From NCBI RefSeq assembly GCF_027925525.1, contig NZ_BSDJ01000039.1, positions 1 through 64,000 of the forward strand: a stretch of 64,000 nt of DNA, given 5' to 3'. Positions 44,043-53,262 of the stretch are shown here, piece after piece; the stretch's first letter is position 1; each line of letters starts with the position of its first letter. Below the pieces are notes generated by a model. The model worked only from the letters and a program-made list of their open reading frames with translations. It was not told the origin of the DNA and ran no database searches. The stretch is from Paenibacillus tyrphae (GTDB lineage: Bacteria > Bacillota > Bacilli > Paenibacillales > NBRC-103111). The position numbers and the translations under genes are program-made.

Positions 44043-45479
44043 ATGTGGAAACCGGACCGCCTGGGCCCCGTGCCCATGTACCGACAAATCGCCGATTATT
44101 TCGAACGGCGCATCGTTCTCGGGGAGCTGCCGCCGGGCTCGATCCTGCCGCCGGAGCGCAAGCTGGCCGGGCAGTGGCAGCTCAACCGCAGCACGATTAT
44201 TCAAGCCTACGAAGAGCTGCGTTCCCGGGGGTTGATCGACCGCAGGAAAGGGAGCGGGACCCGGGTCAGCCTGCGAAAGTGGGAGAAAGCGCCGAAGGCG
44301 GCCGTCGATTGGCAGGCTTACGCCGAGCAAAGTCCTCCGCCGGGCTCTCCTCTGCTTCGCAAAGTCCGGGAGGAAGCCCGGAAAGACGCAGAGGTCGTCG
44401 ATATGGCCGGCAGCGAGCTGTCGGAGGACCTGATCCCGATGGAGGCCTTCCGGCAGCTGATGCGGGAGCAGCCGCTTACGGAGCCGCTGGGGTATACGGA
44501 CCCGCAAGGGTTTTACCCGCTTCGGGAAGCGCTTGCTGTCTATTTGCGCACCTACCGCCAGGTGGAGTCGACCGCTTCGTCCATCTTCGTCACGTCAGGC
44601 ATTCAGCAGGCGCTGTATCTCATTGCGCGCTGTCTGCTGCGTCCGGGGGATGCGGTGGGCATCGAGGTTCCGTCGTATCATTACTCGTCCCATGTCTTCC
44701 CCAGCGCCGGACTGCGGACGGTTGCGCTGCCTGCGGATGAGGCGGGGATACGACCTGAAGAGCTGGCGGGGCTCATCCGCAAGGACAAGCTGCGCATGCT
44801 CGTTTTGAATCCCACGTTTCAAAATCCGACGGGCCGCACCCTTCGTCCGGATCGCCGAAAACGGCTGCTTGAAATCGCAGCGGAGCTGGGCGTCCCGATT
44901 GTCGAAGACGACCCGTACGGCTTATCCGCGTTTCGGGACGAGCCCCCGGTGCCGCTGAAAGCGATGGATACGAGAGGCGTCGTGCTGTATGTCGGCTCGC
45001 TGTCCAAAATTGCAGCGCCCGGACTAAGAACCGGGTGGCTGGTCGGCCCCGACGCCGTCATTCGTCAGCTGACGGCAGCCAGACAGCAGATGGATATGGG
45101 ACCAAGCGTTCTTCCGGAATGGCTGTCCGCGCGGTTTTTGGCTTCCGACTTTTTTCACAGGCACCTGCTTCGGGTTCGGCGAGCGCTGAGGCTGAAGAGC
45201 GAGCTGCTGATGAAGGAACTGGATGTACATCTGCAAGGGGAAATGACGTTTGAGCGGCCGGACGGCGGACTTTACTTGTGGGGCAAGCTCGCAGGGGGAG
45301 TTTCGGCGGCGAGGCTGCTGGACGAGGGAATCAAACGCGGCGTGCTGTTCGTGCCGGGAAACGTATTTGGGCCGGATAGCGCCCATGTGCGGCTAACGTT
45401 CGCGCGTCCTTCCAAGAAGGACCTGGTTATCGGAGCGGCGCGTTTTGCCGAGGCCTACCGGGCGGCTTCCAAGCGATAA
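44043..45479 (+). CDS. MocR-type GntR/aminotransferase transcriptional regulator
   Basis: A 478-residue fusion of a winged-helix GntR DNA-binding domain (about 8-75, with YRQIADYFERRI and PPERKLAGQW) and a fold-type-I aminotransferase domain (about 105-475). The PLP lysine is in VGSLSKIAAPGLRTGW. MocR proteins sense PLP or amino-acid-PLP adducts and regulate genes such as pdxST, gabT or amino-acid genes. Target here is unknown; autoregulation or control of a neighbour is likely. The start follows AAAGGGACC. It ends at the terminator 45486-45510. Confidence 0.92.
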   Translation: MWKPDRLGPVPMYRQIADYFERRIVLGELPPGSILPPERKLAGQWQLNRSTIIQAYEELRSRGLIDRRKGSGTRVSLRKWEKAPKAAVDWQAYAEQSPPPGSPLLRKVREEARKDAEVVDMAGSELSEDLIPMEAFRQLMREQPLTEPLGYTDPQGFYPLREALAVYLRTYRQVESTASSIFVTSGIQQALYLIARCLLRPGDAVGIEVPSYHYSSHVFPSAGLRTVALPADEAGIRPEELAGLIRKDKLRMLVLNPTFQNPTGRTLRPDRRKRLLEIAAELGVPIVEDDPYGLSAFRDEPPVPLKAMDTRGVVLYVGSLSKIAAPGLRTGWLVGPDAVIRQLTAARQQMDMGPSVLPEWLSARFLASDFFHRHLLRVRRALRLKSELLMKELDVHLQGEMTFERPDGGLYLWGKLAGGVSAARLLDEGIKRGVLFVPGNVFGPDSAHVRLTFARPSKKDLVIGAARFAEAYRAASKR

Positions 45480-45485
45480 CGCACT

Positions 45486-45510
45486 AACAGGGCATACGCC
45501 CTGTTTTTTT
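45486..45510. terminator. Terminator between MocR and GGDEF genes
   Basis: AACAGGGC (45486-45493), loop ATAC, GCCCTGTT (45498-45505), then five more T. The A/T flanks allow it to work for the convergent GGDEF gene as well. Confidence 0.9.
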
Positions 45511-45511
45511 G

Positions 45512-47026
45512 TTAACCGGCCGCCTCGTCGGTGCTGCCATAGCATACCGTCCGGTTGCGGCCTTCGGCCTTGGCTTGATACAACGCCTTGTCCGCCAGAT
45601 CGATCAATTGCTCGGGGGGAGCCGATGCGTCTGGCACGAGGGAAGCGAGCCCCAGACTGACCGTAACATAGGGGTGTGCGCCGGACGGGTTGGACGGCAA
45701 GGCGAGCCGCTCTACGGCTATCCGGATCGCCTCCGCCCATTCGTAAGCTTCTTCCGCCCCGACCTCACTTAGAACACAGGCAAATTCTTCGCCTCCGTAC
45801 CTCGCGATAAAATGAGATTTTTGCAGCAGCACGGCGTTGGCCGTCAAGGCAATCGTGCGCAGCACCTCATCCCCGCCCAAATGCCCGTGCGAATCGTTGT
45901 AGGCTTTAAAATGATCCACATCGAACATAATGATCGACAACGGAGATCGGTTCGCCGCGGCGTCAGACCAGGCTTTGGCCAAATGCTCGTCCAGCTTTCG
46001 GCGATTGGCGATCCCCGTCAGACCGTCGAGGTTCGACAGCTTTTGCAGAAGGCTCAGCGCTTCCTGCAGCTGGCGCTCGGTCGTTTTGCGGCCCGTAATA
46101 TCCCTTAGCGTAACGAGCAGGGCGGCGCTGCCTTTATACACCGTAGGCGACACGGACAGCTCCACCGTAATTTCGGTGCCGTCCAGGCATACGAGCTTTT
46201 GCTCGATTAGCTCGGGCTGCGCTTTGCCATGCCGGATGTCCTGACAGTGTGTCCACGCCGTATTGCGATTGTCCGGATGAAAGAAATCGTAAATCGACCG
46301 GCCGAGCAATTCTTTTCTTGTGGCGGCCCGCAGCAGCCGGATCCCTTTTTCATTGATAAAAACAATCCGCTCCCGGCTCAGTACAAGGGTGGCGTCCGGC
46401 GAAGCCGTAATGAGCCGCTTGTAGCGCGCCTCGCTTTCCTGCAATTTCTTGGTCGATTCATGGGCCCGGACGATGGAAAGAAACGCATAAACGGACAGCA
46501 GCCCGACGGTGGTGGATATGACCCAATGATAAGTGAGAACGCTTGCGACACGGTGCTGCAAATCACTAAGACCTAAATTTAGAAAAACCGCTGCAGACAC
46601 GTAGATCATCGAGACGGTATTGAGCAGGAGAAACAGCCCCAAGGACAAGCCCTTGCGCCCCGCCAACCATCCGCAGGTGATGCCGATTAGAAGTATGAGG
46701 ATAGAGGGGATTATGGAAGAATAAGACGGGCCGAACAAACCGATTCGTCCGGCCACGATGATCAAAGCGCTGACGATGGCGGATACCGGCCCGCCCTGCA
46801 TTGCGGCGACTACGATTGGGATATGGCGCAGATCGACGATGACGGACTCGTTCAAGCGCACGCTGTAAATCATAAGCAGAATACCCTGCAGGCCGAAGCA
46901 AACCCCTGCCGCCGCCCTCATTTTCCATGAAGAAGACGGCCTCAGCCGGTAGTCCTTGAACAGTTGGCCGATGATAAAAAACGAGGTCACCAGCAGCGAC
47001 GCATTCGTTATGAAATCTTTGAACAT
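45512..47026 (-). CDS. Membrane GGDEF diguanylate cyclase with PAS domain
   Basis: A 504-residue protein. Five or six N-terminal membrane helices (about 5-195) resemble the 5TMR-LYT sensor module. A PAS domain (about 210-325, with SPDATLVLSRERIVFINEKG) and a GGDEF domain follow, with active-site RYGGEEF and FDVDHFKAYND intact, so it should make cyclic di-GMP. The inhibitory I-site RxxD expected just before GGEEF is not present (KSHF there), suggesting no product inhibition at that site. ATG 47026 is chosen for its CGGAGG; the frame continues up to 47365 but without proper sites. Divergent from the U32 gene. Confidence 0.9.
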   Translation of the reverse strand: MFKDFITNASLLVTSFFIIGQLFKDYRLRPSSSWKMRAAAGVCFGLQGILLMIYSVRLNESVIVDLRHIPIVVAAMQGGPVSAIVSALIIVAGRIGLFGPSYSSIIPSILILLIGITCGWLAGRKGLSLGLFLLLNTVSMIYVSAAVFLNLGLSDLQHRVASVLTYHWVISTTVGLLSVYAFLSIVRAHESTKKLQESEARYKRLITASPDATLVLSRERIVFINEKGIRLLRAATRKELLGRSIYDFFHPDNRNTAWTHCQDIRHGKAQPELIEQKLVCLDGTEITVELSVSPTVYKGSAALLVTLRDITGRKTTERQLQEALSLLQKLSNLDGLTGIANRRKLDEHLAKAWSDAAANRSPLSIIMFDVDHFKAYNDSHGHLGGDEVLRTIALTANAVLLQKSHFIARYGGEEFACVLSEVGAEEAYEWAEAIRIAVERLALPSNPSGAHPYVTVSLGLASLVPDASAPPEQLIDLADKALYQAKAEGRNRTVCYGSTDEAAG

Positions 47027-47225
47027 CGAGTCCTCCGAATCGGATCGTTTCGAGCTAAGTAAAGTACTTTCAATATTCGTCATAATATGACAAATTTCCT
47101 CTTTATTCGTCATTTCCATTTTTTGATGTTTCACGGGCGTTTGGCAAGGGCTTGCCATGGTTTGTCGCTTCCGTTTCTGGTACACTAGAAGGAAAAGCGT
47201 TTTTTTTCGGAGGAATGAATTCAAC

Positions 47226-49730
47226 ATGCGTGAACTTCGCAAATCAGATATCGAGCTGCTGGCGCCTGCGGGGGATTGGGATTGCTTGCGGGCCGCCGTG
47301 GCGAACGGGGCGGACGCGGTCTTTTTCGGGGTCGAAAAATTCAATGCGCGGGCCCGGGCCAACAATTTTCACACGGACGAGCTGCCGGATATTATGTCGT
47401 TCCTGCACCGCTATGGGGTGAAGGGATTTTTGACGTTTAATATTTTAGTATTTGAAGAAGAGCTGGAGGATGCGAAATCCTTGATCGAGGCCTGTATCGA
47501 TGCGGGCGTCGATGCGGTGATCGTGCAGGACCTGGGTCTGGTGAAAATGATCCGCGAGCTTTCGCCGGATTTCCCGATCCACGGTTCGACACAGATGACG
47601 ATTACGTCGCCCGAAGCCGTCGAATTCACAAAGCCGTTCGATATGGAGCGGGTCGTGCTTGGGCGCGAGAACAATCTGAAGCAAATCAAGCAAATCGGCG
47701 ATCAGGCGAAGCTGCCGATGGAGGTGTTCGTGCACGGGGCGCTGTGTGTTTCGTATTCCGGGCAGTGTCTGACCTCCGAGATGTGGGGCGGCCGTTCGGC
47801 GAACCGCGGCGAGTGCGCGCAGGCATGCCGGCTGCCGTACGATCTGATGGTCGACGGGGAGCAGAAGCCGATGGGCGATGTGGCCTACCTGCTGTCACCC
47901 AAAGATTTGGCGGCGCTGGAGCTTGTCCCGGAGCTGATCGAAGCGGGCGTCACCTCCTTCAAGATCGAAGGCCGGCTGAAAAGCCCGGAGTACGTGGCGA
48001 ATGTCGTGGCGAAGTACCGGCGCGCGATCGACCGTTATTTTGACGGCGACAATCCGAAGCCGACGAAGGAAGAACTGCGGGAGCTGGAGCAGAGCTTTTC
48101 GCGCGGCTTTACGCACGGATTCTTGAAGGGCACGAACAACAAGCAGCTTGTGGAAGGCACGTACCCGAAGAGCCGCGGCGTGTACGTGGGGCGCGTGAAG
48201 CAGGTGCTCCTCGACGGTGTGTTGTGCGAGCTTGAGGCGCCACTGAAACGCGGCGACGGCATTTGCTTCGATGCGGGCGACCCGACGAAGAAGGAAGAAG
48301 GGGGCCGCGTCTACGATCTGCGCCGCAAAGGCGTGAAGCTGGAAGGCGAAGCGCCGGGCGGGCTGATCGAAATCGTGCCCGGGCGCAGCGACGTCGATCT
48401 GAGCCGGGTGCATGTCGGCGACCGGATCTGGAAAACGAACGATCCGCACTTGGACAAGCGGCTGCGCCAGACGTTCGAGACGGACAAGCCGTACCGCGTC
48501 TTTCCGGTAAAGGTTAAGGTGACGGGAGCGGCCGGTCAGCCGCTGAAGAGTGTCTGGACCGACGTGACGGCCGGGCATACCGTGACGGTCGAATCGGAGC
48601 TGCCGCTGGTGCCCGCGGAAAAGCGTCCGATGGATGCGGCTCTGTTCGAGGAGCAGTTCGGGCGGCTCGGCGGAACGATTTTTGCGCTGGAGGCTGTTGA
48701 CGTGCATTTGAGCGGCGACTTGATCGTGCCGATGCGCGAGCTGAACCAAATGCGCCGTCAAGCGGCGGAACTGCTGCTTGCGGAGCGGGAGCGCCCGCGC
48801 GCTTACATTAAGCGGCGCGCGGATGTCTACGGCGACACGCCTGCGGCGTCGGCAGCCGCTTCACAGGCGCGGCCGTCGCTGACCGCGCTGTGCCGGAGCC
48901 TTGAGCAGGTGCAGGAGGCCTGTAAGCAGAACGTCGATTTCGTCTATGCCGATTTCGAGTTCATCAAGCAGTTTCCGGCCGCCGTGGAAGCCGCCCGCTC
49001 CGCAGGGAAACGCATCGCGCTGGCGACGCCGCGGATTCACATGCCTGGCGAAACCGGTTATTTCAAAAACATCTTGAATCTCGGTCCGGATGCCGTGCTT
49101 GTGCGCAATACGGGCGCCGTTTATTGGTTCATGCGGTACTTCGCAGAGCATTCGGCAGAAGCACGCCCCGAACTGATCGGCGATTTCTCGTTGAATATCG
49201 CCAACCACAAGGCGGCGGCGCTATTCCTGGAAGCGGGACTTCAGCGCGTGACGCCGTCCTACGACCTGAACATTCAGCAGATGATCGATCTGCTGCGCCG
49301 GACCGATACGTCGAAGCTGGAGATTGTCATCCACCAGCATCTGCCGATGTTCCACACCGAGCACTGCGTTTACTGCACGTTCATGAGTCCGGGTACGAAC
49401 TACACGAACTGCGGCCGTCCGTGTGAGGAGCAGCGGGCGTCGCTGCGCGACCGCGTCGGCTTCTCGCATCCGGTGCGGGTCGACGAAGGCTGCCGCAACA
49501 CGGTGTACAACGCCATCGATCAATCGGGCGCGGAGTATCTCGCCAACTTTATGGAGCTTGGCGTATCCTCCTACCGCGTCGAATTTCTCGAGGAGACGGC
49601 GGAGAAGGTGCGAGAGGTGCTTGGCCTCTATGACCGCGCCTTGCGCGGGGAGATCGGCGGCACGCAGGTATGGAAGACGCTGAAAGCGACCAATCAGCTT
49701 GGCGTTACCCGCGGTCAGCTCGTGAAGTAA
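47226..49730 (+). CDS. U32 family protein (RlhA/YdcP-like, two-part)
   Basis: An 834-residue protein of the peptidase U32 family. Better-studied members are prephenate-dependent RNA hydroxylases (RlhA on 23S rRNA, TrhP on tRNA) rather than proteases. The N-terminal U32 barrel shows LLAPAGDWDCLRAAVANGAD and the signature VHGALCVSYSGQCL...NRGECAQACR with its conserved cysteines. A middle DUF3656-type region (about 385-510) and a second barrel-like half follow, with a cysteine cluster (HCVYCTF...NCGRPCEE) that could hold an iron-sulfur cluster. ATG 47226 follows CGGAGG; an extended -10 TGGTACACT lies at 47178-47186. RNA substrate unknown. Confidence 0.88.
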   Translation: MRELRKSDIELLAPAGDWDCLRAAVANGADAVFFGVEKFNARARANNFHTDELPDIMSFLHRYGVKGFLTFNILVFEEELEDAKSLIEACIDAGVDAVIVQDLGLVKMIRELSPDFPIHGSTQMTITSPEAVEFTKPFDMERVVLGRENNLKQIKQIGDQAKLPMEVFVHGALCVSYSGQCLTSEMWGGRSANRGECAQACRLPYDLMVDGEQKPMGDVAYLLSPKDLAALELVPELIEAGVTSFKIEGRLKSPEYVANVVAKYRRAIDRYFDGDNPKPTKEELRELEQSFSRGFTHGFLKGTNNKQLVEGTYPKSRGVYVGRVKQVLLDGVLCELEAPLKRGDGICFDAGDPTKKEEGGRVYDLRRKGVKLEGEAPGGLIEIVPGRSDVDLSRVHVGDRIWKTNDPHLDKRLRQTFETDKPYRVFPVKVKVTGAAGQPLKSVWTDVTAGHTVTVESELPLVPAEKRPMDAALFEEQFGRLGGTIFALEAVDVHLSGDLIVPMRELNQMRRQAAELLLAERERPRAYIKRRADVYGDTPAASAAASQARPSLTALCRSLEQVQEACKQNVDFVYADFEFIKQFPAAVEAARSAGKRIALATPRIHMPGETGYFKNILNLGPDAVLVRNTGAVYWFMRYFAEHSAEARPELIGDFSLNIANHKAAALFLEAGLQRVTPSYDLNIQQMIDLLRRTDTSKLEIVIHQHLPMFHTEHCVYCTFMSPGTNYTNCGRPCEEQRASLRDRVGFSHPVRVDEGCRNTVYNAIDQSGAEYLANFMELGVSSYRVEFLEETAEKVREVLGLYDRALRGEIGGTQVWKTLKATNQLGVTRGQLVK

Positions 49731-49770
49731 GCTTTTCTTATATGAATTGGATATAGCATCATCGCAAAAT

Positions 49771-49826
49771 AAGCCTCGTCGTAATCTCGGAAGTCCAAAC
49801 ATTCCGGGATCGCAGCGGGGCTTTTC
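49771..49826 (+). terminator. Terminator after the U32 gene
   Basis: AAGCCTCG (49771-49778) pairs with CGGGGCTT (49816-49823) and an inner ATCTCGGAA/TTCCGGGAT stem extends it. TTTT follows. Confidence 0.75.
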
Positions 49827-50017
49827 GTTTAAGTTTAGGGGCGAGAAAAGCGAGTTCACAGTTTAGACACAAATTTTTAATCCAATTTTCAGCTTCGATT
49901 AAGCTCTCATTATTGTTTCGTTTGTATATTGTTGTTGGTCTGTTGGTAGGTTAAGCGGCACGAAAGATGGATATGGATGATAGTAAGGAAATCATTTGTC
50001 AGATGGGAGGGTATGAC

Positions 50018-51103
50018 GTGCTTGAGGTGAAACAAGTCAGTAAATTATACGAGAACCAAAGAGGGGTCCGGCACATCGACTTCTCGATGAGCCGCGGAGA
50101 AATCGTCGGTTTCCTCGGGCCGAACGGCGCCGGGAAAACGACGACGATGCGGATGATCACAGGCTACTTGAATCCGACGCACGGCACGATCACGATTGAC
50201 GGATTGTCCATGGCGGACCATCCGAAGAAAGCGCGGCAGAAGATCGGGTATTTGCCCGAGACGCCGCCGCTGTACCCCGAAATGAGCGTTAGGGCGTACT
50301 TGCAGTTTATTGCGGATCTGCGCGGCATTCCGGTGAGGGAGCAGAAGCAGCGCATCGGCGGGGTGATCGAGCGGCTTGGTCTGGAAGGACGCGAGCGGCA
50401 AATTATCCGCAGCCTGTCCAAGGGCTACAAGCAGCGGATCGGTCTTGCCCAAGCGATTCTGCATAACCCGGATCTGCTCGTGCTCGACGAGCCGACATCC
50501 GGCCTAGACCCGAAGCAAATTATCGAGATCCGCCAGCTCATTCGCGAGCTGGGCGAGAATCATACCGTGCTGCTGAGCACGCACATTTTGCCGGAGATCA
50601 ACACGCTGTGCAACCGGGTGCTGATCATCAACCAGGGCAGCATCGTGCTGGACGGCCAGCCCGATCAGCTGGCGAACACGATGGGCGAGACGTTCGAGGT
50701 CTCGCTTGAAGTGAAAGGCCCGCGCGAAGCGGTGCTGGCGGAGCTGCGCGGCACCCCCGGCGTCGGCAGCGTCCGGGAGCTTGCGGGCGAACCGACAGGA
50801 GCGCCCGCTCTTGCGGCCGAGCCGACCGCGTCGGCCGACGGCGAAGCAGCGGAGTCGGCTACAGCCGTCCCGGCCGAAGGCGAAACGGTCAAAGTCGTTG
50901 TCGCCGCAGCGGACAAGACGGACATTCGCGAAGCGCTGTTTTACCGGATGGCCGATAAGCGCTATCCGATTGTGTCGATGAAGAAGGAAAGCCTCAGCCT
51001 GGAGGACATCTTCCTGAAGCTGACGACGAACGAGGCGCTGGATTCGGCGGCCGCGGACGCCAGCCCGACACCGGAAGAAGAGGAGGCGGTTCCTCATGCG
51101 TAG
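50018..51103 (+). CDS. ABC transporter ATP-binding protein (GldA-like)
   Basis: A 361-residue ATPase with Walker A GPNGAGKTT, signature LSKGYKQRIGLAQA and Walker B LLVLDEPTSGLDP. After about residue 235 there is a long Ala/Glu/Thr-rich insertion in the C-terminal accessory domain, unusual for this family. GTG 50018 follows GGGAGGG; earlier ATGs (49967, 50003) would add residues before the normal MLEVKQVSKLY-type beginning. It overlaps the permease gene by 8 nt. With the permease, a GldG-like protein and a DUF4340 protein it forms a four-gene Gld-type transporter unit. Confidence 0.9.
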   Translation: MLEVKQVSKLYENQRGVRHIDFSMSRGEIVGFLGPNGAGKTTTMRMITGYLNPTHGTITIDGLSMADHPKKARQKIGYLPETPPLYPEMSVRAYLQFIADLRGIPVREQKQRIGGVIERLGLEGRERQIIRSLSKGYKQRIGLAQAILHNPDLLVLDEPTSGLDPKQIIEIRQLIRELGENHTVLLSTHILPEINTLCNRVLIINQGSIVLDGQPDQLANTMGETFEVSLEVKGPREAVLAELRGTPGVGSVRELAGEPTGAPALAAEPTASADGEAAESATAVPAEGETVKVVVAAADKTDIREALFYRMADKRYPIVSMKKESLSLEDIFLKLTTNEALDSAAADASPTPEEEEAVPHA

Positions 51104-51809
51104 AACGCTGGCTTTAGCCAAGAAAGAGCTGCAGATGTATTTCTACTCGCCGATCGCTTACGCGGCGTTTGCGTTCTTTTTCGTCATTGCCGGGTACTTC
51201 TTCAGCGCGAATTTTCTATACCCGCCCTATGTTGTCGACGTGCGGCCGATTTTCGGTACGATTACGTTCATTTTCCTGTTTATTATTCCACTGCTTACGA
51301 TGCGTCTTGTATCCGACGAGCTGCGGATGGGCACCGACGAGCTGTTGTTAACGTCGCCTGCAAGCATCTCGGAAATCGTGATCGGCAAATATTTGGCGGC
51401 GCTCGTCGTTCAACTGCTGCTGGTCGTCGGAAGCTTGATCTATCCGCTGATTTTGAGCGCTTACGGAACCTTGGACCAGCCTGTGCTGTGGATGTCTTAT
51501 CTTGCGATGTTCCTGCTTGGAGCGGCGATGATGGCCGTCGGCCTGTTCGCTTCTTCGCTGTCCGCACACCAGATGGTTTCGGGGATCGCGTGCTTTGCGC
51601 TTCTGTTCGTGTTTTGGACGATCGAATGGCTGGGCGACACCATCGGCGGCAAAGTCAAGGATTACCTTGGCACCTTCTCGATTGTCGGCCGGGCCGCGAA
51701 TTTCCAGAAAGGCGTGCTCGATTTCGCCGACGTCCTGTTCTATGTGACGTTCGTTGCGGTGTTCGTCGTGCTCAGTATTCAAGTGCTCGAAAGAAAACGG
51801 TGGAGATAA
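51096..51809 (+). CDS. ABC-2 type permease (GldF-like)
   Basis: A 237-residue membrane protein with six predicted helices and the N-terminal LALAKKELQMYFYSPIAYA typical of ABC-2 permeases. Family members of the GldF group pair with GldA-type ATPases. ATG 51096 lies inside the end of the ATPase gene. Bacteroidetes use GldAFG in gliding; in Firmicutes the substrate is unknown. Confidence 0.9.
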   Translation: MRRTLALAKKELQMYFYSPIAYAAFAFFFVIAGYFFSANFLYPPYVVDVRPIFGTITFIFLFIIPLLTMRLVSDELRMGTDELLLTSPASISEIVIGKYLAALVVQLLLVVGSLIYPLILSAYGTLDQPVLWMSYLAMFLLGAAMMAVGLFASSLSAHQMVSGIACFALLFVFWTIEWLGDTIGGKVKDYLGTFSIVGRAANFQKGVLDFADVLFYVTFVAVFVVLSIQVLERKRWR

Positions 51810-51870
51810 GCGCAAGTTCGAGATTCCGCATACCTGCGGAAGAAGTCCAAGCAGAAGGGGGAAAGGCAAA

Positions 51871-53262
51871 GTGAACAAGTGGATTCGCGGCACGAATGCG
51901 ACCGTGCTGTCGCTGGCGGTCATCGGCATTTTCATCGTGCTGACCATTTTTCTGAGTTCGGTCAAGGGCCTGCAGGTCGACCTTACGCAAAATAAAAAAT
52001 TTACGCTGTCCGATCAGACGACCCAGACACTCCAGGCGCTGGATAAAGACGTGCACATCATATCGCTGACAAGCGATCAAACCGATCCGTACATCAAGCG
52101 CCAGGTCGTCGATCTGGTACAGGAGTACAAGAAGCGAAACGGCAAGATTGCGTTCGACGAATACGATATGATCAAACAGCCGGCCATCGCCAAGCAATAC
52201 GAGACCGATCCTTCGGGAACGCTTGTGGTCGAGAGCGGCACGCAGAAGAAAACGATTTATTATTACGATATGTTTTTGCCTGGCCAGCAGCAGGGCCAAT
52301 ACAAGTTCAGCGGTGAAGAGAAGCTGACGCAAGCGCTGGTCAATCTGAACAGCAAGGAGAAGAGCAAGGTTTACTTCCTCTCCGGGCATAACGAAATTCC
52401 GCTTAGCTCGATGAACATGTGGAAGAGCGGCCTCGAAGGCGAGAACTACGAGGTGAAGGACCTCAACCTGCTGCGCGAGGGCAAAATCCCGGATGACGCC
52501 AGCATGCTGTTCATCATCGGACCGGAGAGCGATGTCAGCGACAAGGAAGCCGAGCTGATCAAGACGTATTTGAACGGCAAGGGCAAGCTGTATCTGGCGC
52601 TGGGCTTCAATAAAGATATGGCAACCAATTGGAAAAATATCGATGCGATCATGGCGGCTTACGGCATCAAAGATCAGCATGCGGTGGCCATCGAGCCGAA
52701 GCAGAGCATGCTGTACGATCCGCTCACAATCATTCCGGAATACGGTAACCATAACATTACGAGCAAACTGCAGCAGTACAACCTGCTGACGATGATGACT
52801 TTGGCCGTCTCGCTGAATGCGGATCAGCCTGTAGCGGACTTCCCGGTAACGTCGATTCTTAAAACGACCGCTCAAGCCTACGGCGAGACTGACCTGAAGA
52901 CACTCGCCAACAGCAGCCGCAGCACCAAAGACGCGAATGACGTGAAAGGTCCGCTGAACCTTGGCTATGTCGTGGAGGATAAAGACAAGAAGCCGAAGGC
53001 CGTCGTGCTCGGCGGATCGACGTTGTTCGACGACCGCGTCATCGCGCAGCAGGGTAACCGTGACTTTGCGCTGAATACGGTCGGTTGGCTGCAGGAGCAG
53101 CAAAATCAAGTAACGATTCGTCCGCGCGAAGGCGACGCCATCCAGACGGCGATGCTGACCGCAGGGCAGGGGAATATGATTTTCTACGGCACGGTGCTGG
53201 TCTTCCCATTCCTCTTCCTGGTCGCGGGCGGCGTGATTTGGTGGAGGAGGAGAAAAGGATGA
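51871..53262 (+). CDS. GldG-like ABC-associated extracellular protein
   Basis: A 463-residue protein anchored by an N-terminal helix (about 12-32) and a C-terminal helix (about 435-455). The large extracellular middle contains LTQNKKFTLSDQTTQTLQAL, KVYFLSGHNEIPL and a GATase-like fold typical of GldG/DUF4350-like proteins. GTG 51871 follows AGAAGGGGGAAAGG. It ends in an ATGA overlap with the next gene, so the two are translationally coupled. Cargo unknown. Confidence 0.87.
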   Translation: MNKWIRGTNATVLSLAVIGIFIVLTIFLSSVKGLQVDLTQNKKFTLSDQTTQTLQALDKDVHIISLTSDQTDPYIKRQVVDLVQEYKKRNGKIAFDEYDMIKQPAIAKQYETDPSGTLVVESGTQKKTIYYYDMFLPGQQQGQYKFSGEEKLTQALVNLNSKEKSKVYFLSGHNEIPLSSMNMWKSGLEGENYEVKDLNLLREGKIPDDASMLFIIGPESDVSDKEAELIKTYLNGKGKLYLALGFNKDMATNWKNIDAIMAAYGIKDQHAVAIEPKQSMLYDPLTIIPEYGNHNITSKLQQYNLLTMMTLAVSLNADQPVADFPVTSILKTTAQAYGETDLKTLANSSRSTKDANDVKGPLNLGYVVEDKDKKPKAVVLGGSTLFDDRVIAQQGNRDFALNTVGWLQEQQNQVTIRPREGDAIQTAMLTAGQGNMIFYGTVLVFPFLFLVAGGVIWWRRRKG

